Shown: in pieces, positions 50,672-54,585 of the stretch
Numbering within the stretch: the first letter of the stretch is position 1
Layout of the letters: each line of letters begins with the position of its first letter
Assembly: GCA_002409965.1 (NCBI GenBank)
Contig: DHON01000116.1
Coordinates: 36,411 to 90,995, forward strand
Origin: Firmicutes bacterium UBA5389
Lineage (GTDB): Bacteria; Bacillota; DTU025
Length of the DNA: 54,585 nucleotides
Direction: 5' to 3'
The notes under the pieces: model-generated
The model's input: only the letters and a program-made list of their open reading frames with translations
Told to the model about the DNA's origin: nothing
Database searches by the model: none
Program-made: the position numbers and the translations under genes

Positions 50672-51052
50672 CTACTTGATCTCGATCTGCGCTCCAGCCT
50701 CAACCAGCTTCGCCTTGACCGCTTCGGCCTCTTCCTTCTTGACGCCTTCCTTGACGGGCTTAGGCGCGTTGTCGACGAGGTCCTTGGCTTCCTTCAGGCC
50801 CAGACCGGTCAGCTCGCGGACCACCTTGAGCACGGGGATCTTCTTGTCGCCGGGGCTCACCAGTATCACGTCGAACTCGGTCTTCTCCTCGACTTCAGCG
50901 TCCGGAGCGGCGGCGCCGTTGCCGGCCGCAGGCATAGCGGCCATGGGCATGGCAGCGCTGACTCCGAACTTCTCCTCGAGAGCCTTGACCAGTTCGGCCA
51001 GGTCGAGGACTGTCATGGTCTCAATGGCGGAAAGGATTTCTTCCTTAGTCAT
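50672..51052 (-). CDS. rplL: 50S ribosomal protein L7/L12
   Basis: A 126-residue acidic stalk protein. The N-terminal dimerisation helix (TKEEILSAIETMTVLDLAELVKALEEKFG), an Ala-rich hinge and the C-terminal domain EKTEFDVILVSPGDKKIPVLKVVRELTGLGLKEAKDLVD are present. It pairs with rplJ, 18 bp upstream. Confidence 0.98.
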   Translation of the reverse strand: MTKEEILSAIETMTVLDLAELVKALEEKFGVSAAMPMAAMPAAGNGAAAPDAEVEEKTEFDVILVSPGDKKIPVLKVVRELTGLGLKEAKDLVDNAPKPVKEGVKKEEAEAVKAKLVEAGAQIEIK

Positions 51053-51070
51053 AGCGTAAGTTCCTCCCTC

Positions 51071-51622
51071 TTACTCAGCCTCGACGGCCACAGTGCCGCC
51101 CGCGGCTTCTTCCTTCTGCTTTCTGACTGCTTCCAGAGCCCATACGAGCTTGCGTGCGGGACCAGCCAGCACGTTGACAAGCCCTGCGATGGGCGATTTC
51201 ATCGAGCCAACAACCTGAGCCAGCAGGATCTCCCTAGACGGCAGGGCAGCAAGGCGGGCGACCTGATCACGGTCGATGGTCTCTCCTCTGAGGACGCCGC
51301 ACTTAATCTTTAGGATCTTGCTCTCCTTGGCAAACCCAGCAAGTATCCTCGCTGCCGCAACTGGATCCTGACCCGAAAACGCAATAGCGGTGGGGCCCTC
51401 CAGATACGGATCGAGCCCATTTACCCCCGCGTTGTCAGCTGCGATCTTGATCAGCGTGTTCTTATAGACCTTGTACTCGACTCCGGCTTCGCGCAGGCTG
51501 CGGCGCAACTTCATAACCTGGCCCACGTTGAGCCCTCTGAAGTCGGCGAGCACAGCCGCAGTCGACGAGCCAAACCTGGTTTCAAGCTCCTGAACGACCT
51601 GGGTCTTCTCGGGTGTAGGCAT
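51071..51622 (-). CDS. rplJ: 50S ribosomal protein L10
   Basis: A 183-residue stalk base protein that holds L7/L12 dimers. It starts TPEKTQVVQELETRFGSSTAAVLADFRGLNV and has LRRSLREAGVEYKVYKNTL. It follows an L10 leader RNA with an attenuator hairpin, so its synthesis is probably feedback-regulated by the L10-L12 complex. Confidence 0.98.
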   Translation of the reverse strand: MPTPEKTQVVQELETRFGSSTAAVLADFRGLNVGQVMKLRRSLREAGVEYKVYKNTLIKIAADNAGVNGLDPYLEGPTAIAFSGQDPVAAARILAGFAKESKILKIKCGVLRGETIDRDQVARLAALPSREILLAQVVGSMKSPIAGLVNVLAGPARKLVWALEAVRKQKEEAAGGTVAVEAE

Positions 51623-51722
51623 TCTTACACCTCCGTTCGCGTCAATCTACACCGACTGGTTGCCACTGGCCTCGAGCGTTCCGAAGCGGGCTTCTGCGCT
51701 GCCGCCTCGATTGACAACAGAA

Positions 51723-51756
51723 AGGGACCTCGGCGCGTATGCGGCCGGAGGTCCCT
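51723..51756 (-). terminator. Attenuator hairpin downstream of the L10 leader
   Basis: On the minus strand AGGGACCTC pairs with GAGGTCCCT, extended by GGC/GCC past one bulged base, and is followed by TTTCTGTT. It lies between the L10 leader and the rplJ start and has the form of an intrinsic terminator. Confidence 0.75.
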
Positions 51757-51778
51757 GAAATGTCGGGATTTGTGGCTC

Positions 51779-51880
51779 TCCTCCGGCCTCGGCTGGCGGA
51801 CACCTCGCGATACCTCGCTGTATCCATTAAGCGCGCGACCCGCGTCGCTCGGGCACCTGCTGTCTCTGGCCTGGCGCTTC
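51779..51880 (-). promoter_or_regulatory. L10 ribosomal leader (autoregulatory RNA)
   Basis: On the minus strand the characteristic AGACAGCAGGTG block is at about 51854-51865, CTTAATGG near 51825, and a CCGAGG block near 51790. This matches the conserved core of the L10 leader seen before rplJ in bacteria, bound by the L10-L12 complex. It is followed by the hairpin at 51723-51756. Confidence 0.8.
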
Positions 51881-51905
51881 TTTCTATTGTCAAGGCAGAA
51901 GAATG

Positions 51906-52613
51906 CTACCTCTCGACACTCATCGTCGCTGCCGACTGCGGGCTGATATAGATGCCCGGGCTCATGGTCGCCGCCACCGACACGCTCTTCACATAGGCGC
52001 CCTTTGCAGCGGCCGGACGCGCCTTCACGATGGCGTCCATCAACACTGATAGGTTGCCCATGAGCTTCTCGGCGCCGAACGAAGCCTTGCCGATGGGCAC
52101 ATGAATGATGCCCGCCTTGTCCAGTCGGTACTCCACCTTGCCGGCCTTGATCTCGGAGATCGCTCGTGCGATGTCGAAGGTCACCGTGCCGGTTTTGGGG
52201 TTCGGCATGAGGCCCCTCGGGCCCAGTATCTTGCCGAGCCTGCCCACAACGGACATCATGTCGGGAGTTGCAACGGTGATGTCAAAATCCATCCATCCGC
52301 CTCTGATTTTCTCAGCCAATTCGTCTGCTCCCACATAGTCAGCGCCGGCCTCTTCGGCCTCGTGCGCCTTCTCGCCCTTGGCAAATACGAGGACTCGCTT
52401 GGTCTTGCCCGTTCCGTACGGGAGGACCACCGCGCCGCGTACCTGCTGGTCAGAACGGCGGGGGTCTACACCCAGGCGGATGTGGGCTTCGACCGTCTCA
52501 TCGAACTTGGCTCGGGCGACCTCTCCGATAAGCCTGACAGCCTCGGCGGGCTCGTAGAGCTTCGCCCTGTCGATCAGCTTTGAAGAGTCTTGATACTTCT
52601 TTCCTTTGGACAT
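51906..52613 (-). CDS. rplA: 50S ribosomal protein L1
   Basis: A 235-residue L1-stalk protein with SKGKKYQDSSKLIDRAKLYEP, KFDETVEAHIRLGVDPRRSDQQVRG and GPRGLMPNPKTGTVT. It lies 67 bp after rplK. Confidence 0.98.
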   Translation of the reverse strand: MSKGKKYQDSSKLIDRAKLYEPAEAVRLIGEVARAKFDETVEAHIRLGVDPRRSDQQVRGAVVLPYGTGKTKRVLVFAKGEKAHEAEEAGADYVGADELAEKIRGGWMDFDITVATPDMMSVVGRLGKILGPRGLMPNPKTGTVTFDIARAISEIKAGKVEYRLDKAGIIHVPIGKASFGAEKLMGNLSVLMDAIVKARPAAAKGAYVKSVSVAATMSPGIYISPQSAATMSVER

Positions 52614-52680
52614 CCGGGTTTACCTCCTTCGTGGTGCTGACGGACTTGATCCTCCCACGATTCGGGCCGGGGCCCGAGGA

Positions 52681-53109
52681 CTACTCCTCGACTACCTCCA
52701 CGCCCATGCTGCGGGCGCTCCCGGCCACCAGTTTCATGGCGGCCTCAATGTCGTTGGCATTTAGGTCCGGCATCTTGATCTTCGCGATCTCTCTCACCTT
52801 GTCCATCGTGAGTTTGGCTACCTTGTCCTGGTTGGGCTCGGCTGAACCATGTTCCAACCCGGCCGCCTTCTTTATCAGGAAGGAAACCGGCGGCGTCTTG
52901 AGCACGAGCGTGTAGGATCTGTCGTCATACACAGTGACCTCTACAGGTATAATCGTGCCCACCTGGTCAGCGGTGCGAGAGTTGAAGTTCTTGCAGAACT
53001 CGACGATGTTGATCCCGGTAGGGGCCAACACCGGTCCCACAGGCGGCGCGGGAGTAGCCTTGCCCGCGTTCAGTTGAAGCTTGACCACAGCTGTGACTTT
53101 CTTCGCCAT
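52681..53109 (-). CDS. rplK: 50S ribosomal protein L11
   Basis: A 142-residue protein of the GTPase-associated centre with KLQLNAGKATPAPPVGPVLAPTGINI and the C-terminal IKMPDLNANDIEAAMKLVAGSARSMGV. It is the target site of thiostrepton and needed for stringent response. Confidence 0.98.
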   Translation of the reverse strand: MAKKVTAVVKLQLNAGKATPAPPVGPVLAPTGINIVEFCKNFNSRTADQVGTIIPVEVTVYDDRSYTLVLKTPPVSFLIKKAAGLEHGSAEPNQDKVAKLTMDKVREIAKIKMPDLNANDIEAAMKLVAGSARSMGVEVVEE

Positions 53110-53136
53110 AGACTGACACCTCCTCCCCGAGTGGCG

Positions 53137-53685
53137 CTATAGCTTCTGGACTCCCGAAAAATCGAGTTCCACCGGGGTTTCGCGTCCGAACACTGAAAGC
53201 AATACGCGGAGCTTGCCTTTCTCGGCGTTGACCTCTTGGATGATGCCGTCAAAGCCCTGGAATGGCCCGGATACGACTTTGACCTGCTCGCCCGGTTCGA
53301 AGTCCACGCGGATCTTGGGCTCTGCCTCCACTCCCATATGCCTGAGAACAGCGCGGGCTTCATCCTCAGTGAGGGGAATGGGCTTGTTGCCGGAACCGAC
53401 GAACCCTGTTACGCCCGGAGTGTTCCTCACCACGTACCACGAGTCGTCGCTCATCGACATCTCCACCAGAACGTAGCCGGGGAATCGTTTCCGTTTGACG
53501 ATCTTCTTCTTGCCGTCCTTGAGCTCTGTCTCCTCGTCAGTAGGGACAAACACGCGGAAGATCTTGTCTTCCTTTTCCATGGTCTTGACGCGGCGTTCGA
53601 GGTTGGCCTTGACCTTGTTCTCGTAGCCGGAGTACGTGTGTATCACGTACCACTCTGCACCATTCTGGCTCACATCAGCGTTCAT
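53137..53685 (-). CDS. nusG: Transcription antitermination/pausing factor NusG
   Basis: A 182-residue factor with the NGN domain (EWYVIHTYSGYENKVKANLERRV) and a C-terminal KOW domain (FEPGEQVKVVSGPFQGFDG and VSVFGRETPVELDF region). It links RNA polymerase to ribosomes or Rho. It follows secE by 5 bp. Confidence 0.98.
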   Translation of the reverse strand: MNADVSQNGAEWYVIHTYSGYENKVKANLERRVKTMEKEDKIFRVFVPTDEETELKDGKKKIVKRKRFPGYVLVEMSMSDDSWYVVRNTPGVTGFVGSGNKPIPLTEDEARAVLRHMGVEAEPKIRVDFEPGEQVKVVSGPFQGFDGIIQEVNAEKGKLRVLLSVFGRETPVELDFSGVQKL

Positions 53686-53690
53686 TCGCC

Positions 53691-53930
53691 CTATGCAGCT
53701 GCCTTGATGATCTTGTCGATCACGAACGACAGGCCCAAGTCAATAAGACCTAGGAACACCGCCACGATCGCCACATACACGACGACAGCGACAGTAAAGG
53801 ATGTGAGCTGTTTTCGGTCAGGCCACTGGACGCGCCGGAATTCCGCCCGCACTTCCCGCAGGAACTTGCCGATTCCGCCGAAGAACCCGCGAGTCCGCGT
53901 GAGGAGAGTCGGTTTGGCCTCAGAAGCCAT
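53691..53930 (-). CDS. secE: Preprotein translocase subunit SecE
   Basis: A 79-residue short SecE with one membrane helix (SFTVAVVVYVAIVAVFLGLIDLGLSFV) and the conserved amphipathic part FLREVRAEFRRVQWPDRKQL. The true start is the internal ATG at 53930, with GGGAGGG 9 nt upstream; the open frame upstream lacks SecE character and overlaps rpmG. Confidence 0.96.
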   Translation of the reverse strand: MASEAKPTLLTRTRGFFGGIGKFLREVRAEFRRVQWPDRKQLTSFTVAVVVYVAIVAVFLGLIDLGLSFVIDKIIKAAA

Positions 53931-53970
53931 GATATGGATCCCTCCCCTGTGAAACACGTCTAGATTATAC

Positions 53971-54120
53971 CTAGCGGGTTTCCTTGTGTAAAGTGTGAGC
54001 CCTGCAGAACTTGCAGTACTTCTTCCGCTCAATTCGGTCGGGATCGTTCTTCTTGTTCTTGGTCGTCTGGTAATTGCGGTTCTTGCACTCACCGCACTGG
54101 AGGGTGATTCCTTCCCGCAT
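53971..54120 (-). CDS. rpmG: 50S ribosomal protein L33
   Basis: A 49-residue protein with LQCGECKNRNYQTTKNKKN and YCKFCRAHTLHKET. Both CxxC pairs are present, so it is the zinc-binding form. The ATG has GGGAGG 9 nt upstream. It is the first gene of the secE-nusG-rplK operon. Confidence 0.96.
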   Translation of the reverse strand: MREGITLQCGECKNRNYQTTKNKKNDPDRIERKKYCKFCRAHTLHKETR

Positions 54121-54153
54121 TTGACTGGACCTCCCTCATGTCGTGGCGCCTGT

Positions 54154-54206
54154 GCCCCGCGCTGCGGACCCTCGGCCGCTCGCCACGCTGCGACCCCTCG
54201 GCCGCG
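54154..54206. repeat. Imperfect 26-bp tandem repeat in the rpmG leader
   Basis: CTGCGGACCCTCGGCCGC near 54162 and CTGCGACCCCTCGGCCGC near 54188 recur with a period of 26 bp. The flanks also partly repeat. No gene lies here; the repeats are in the untranslated leader of rpmG. Confidence 0.6.
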
Positions 54207-54304
54207 GCCTTTCGCTTCGAGCCCCAGCCGCGGTCGCTCCCCGACAAGCCGATCCCGCGCATCTCGTCGCCTGTTGGAGACGTTCCGCATCAAGGGCGTG
54301 AAAC

Positions 54305-54326
54305 GCGCCCCACATCATGGGGGCGC
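54305..54326. promoter_or_regulatory. Hairpin in the rpmG upstream region
   Basis: GCGCCCC and GGGGCGC form a 7-bp stem with an 8-nt loop, downstream of the candidate promoter on the minus strand. Confidence 0.4.
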
Positions 54327-54344
54327 AGGCATAGTCACTATTAG

Positions 54345-54373
54345 AAGCTATCATACCTCGCGGAGCCTGTCAA
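54345..54373 (-). promoter_or_regulatory. Candidate promoter for rpmG-secE-nusG
   Basis: A perfect TTGACA at 54368-54373 on the minus strand, but at 17 bp only a weak -10 (TAGCTT); a better hexamer TATGAT lies at 12 bp. Position before rpmG fits, the -10 is uncertain. Confidence 0.4.
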
Positions 54374-54585
54374 TTGCCATCCAGAAAGCGTTCTTGCTTT
54401 TAGTCGGGGGCGCGCTCCTGATCATCTCGCTGGCGGCGGCGGGCCGACCGGCAGCGTGGAGGGATCGTAGCCAATAGCCGGGCGATGGAACGCGCGAGCA
54501 TCGACTGCGCACCCAAGCGGCTTTTCTTTGGACCCCCCCCTCCCCGCCCCCCCCCCCCCCCCCCCCCCCGCGGGGGCGGGGGGGG
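54374..54585. other. End of window without genes, ending in C/G homopolymers
   Basis: No gene, tRNA or clear promoter is seen. From 54533 the sequence turns into C-runs, including 23 Cs at 54547-54569, then a run of Gs to the end. The C-run and the G-run are mutually complementary and would fold back. This is most likely a sequence artefact at a contig edge, not a biological element. Confidence 0.7.

Noticed and set aside
53931..54293. N-terminal extension of secE overlapping rpmG
   Set aside because: SecE homology starts at 53930 with its own ribosome site, and the extension covers rpmG.
54121..54345. Possible tRNA gene before rpmG
   Set aside because: No T-loop GGTTCGA-type sequence or cloverleaf could be found on either strand.
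54547..54569. Telomere-like or functional G-quadruplex tract
   Set aside because: A pure C-run with a foldback at the window end is better explained as an artefact.

Overview
The window looks like a chromosomal piece of a GC-rich member of the Bacillota (Firmicutes), probably a Clostridia-like or deep-branching lineage. The gene order of the ribosomal block (rpmG-secE-nusG through rpoBC, an L7Ae-like gene, rpsL-rpsG-fusA-tuf, S10, spc and alpha clusters, then ecfA1-ecfA2-ecfT-truA-rplM-rpsI) is the Firmicutes order. So are the KOW/L14e-like gene between map and infA, the zinc-type S14, the L10 leader and the Gram-positive type SOS box. Genus cannot be fixed from the sequence alone.

Layout. 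(1) 119-5135, plus strand: a DNA-damage cassette. An ideal sigma-A promoter overlaps a perfect Gram-positive LexA box and drives an ImuB-like Y-family protein that has lost catalytic acids, a small DUF6504-like protein and a second DnaE polymerase that keeps its catalytic aspartates. It resembles an ImuB/DnaE2 translesion mutasome. (2) 5172-10114: a YigZ/YvyE-family protein, a long AlaX alanyl-tRNA editing protein, a three-gene ABC-2 exporter and a small zinc-ribbon protein. (3) 10187-17894: an exported protein of unknown function, a YtcJ-type amidohydrolase, a 3-hydroxyacyl-CoA dehydrogenase/enoyl-CoA hydratase pair, a very large secreted phosphodiester-glycosidase-family protein preceded by three 16-bp tandem repeats, and an orphan protein. 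(4) 17966-54120, all minus strand: about 36 kb of ribosomal proteins, RNA polymerase subunits, elongation factors, secY/secE, adk, map, infA, the energising module of an ECF vitamin transporter and truA. Strong promoters are visible before rpoB, before the L7Ae-rpsL operon and before rplM. An L10 autoregulatory leader with an attenuator lies before rplJ. (5) 54121-54585: a GC-rich leader with a candidate promoter, then a C-run/G-run foldback at the very end that looks like a sequence artefact at a contig edge.

The genes of block 4 form the core of transcription and translation and are ordinary apart from a few local oddities: a four-Cys insertion in EF-Tu, an acidic C-terminal tail and a duplicated motif in RpoB, and an insertion in TruA. 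The most interesting block is the first. An inactive Y-family scaffold with a clamp-binding motif, a small uncharacterised linker protein and a second replicative-type polymerase are encoded together behind one LexA-controlled promoter. This suggests an inducible translesion complex of the ImuB-DnaE2 kind outside the Proteobacteria and Actinobacteria where it has been studied.
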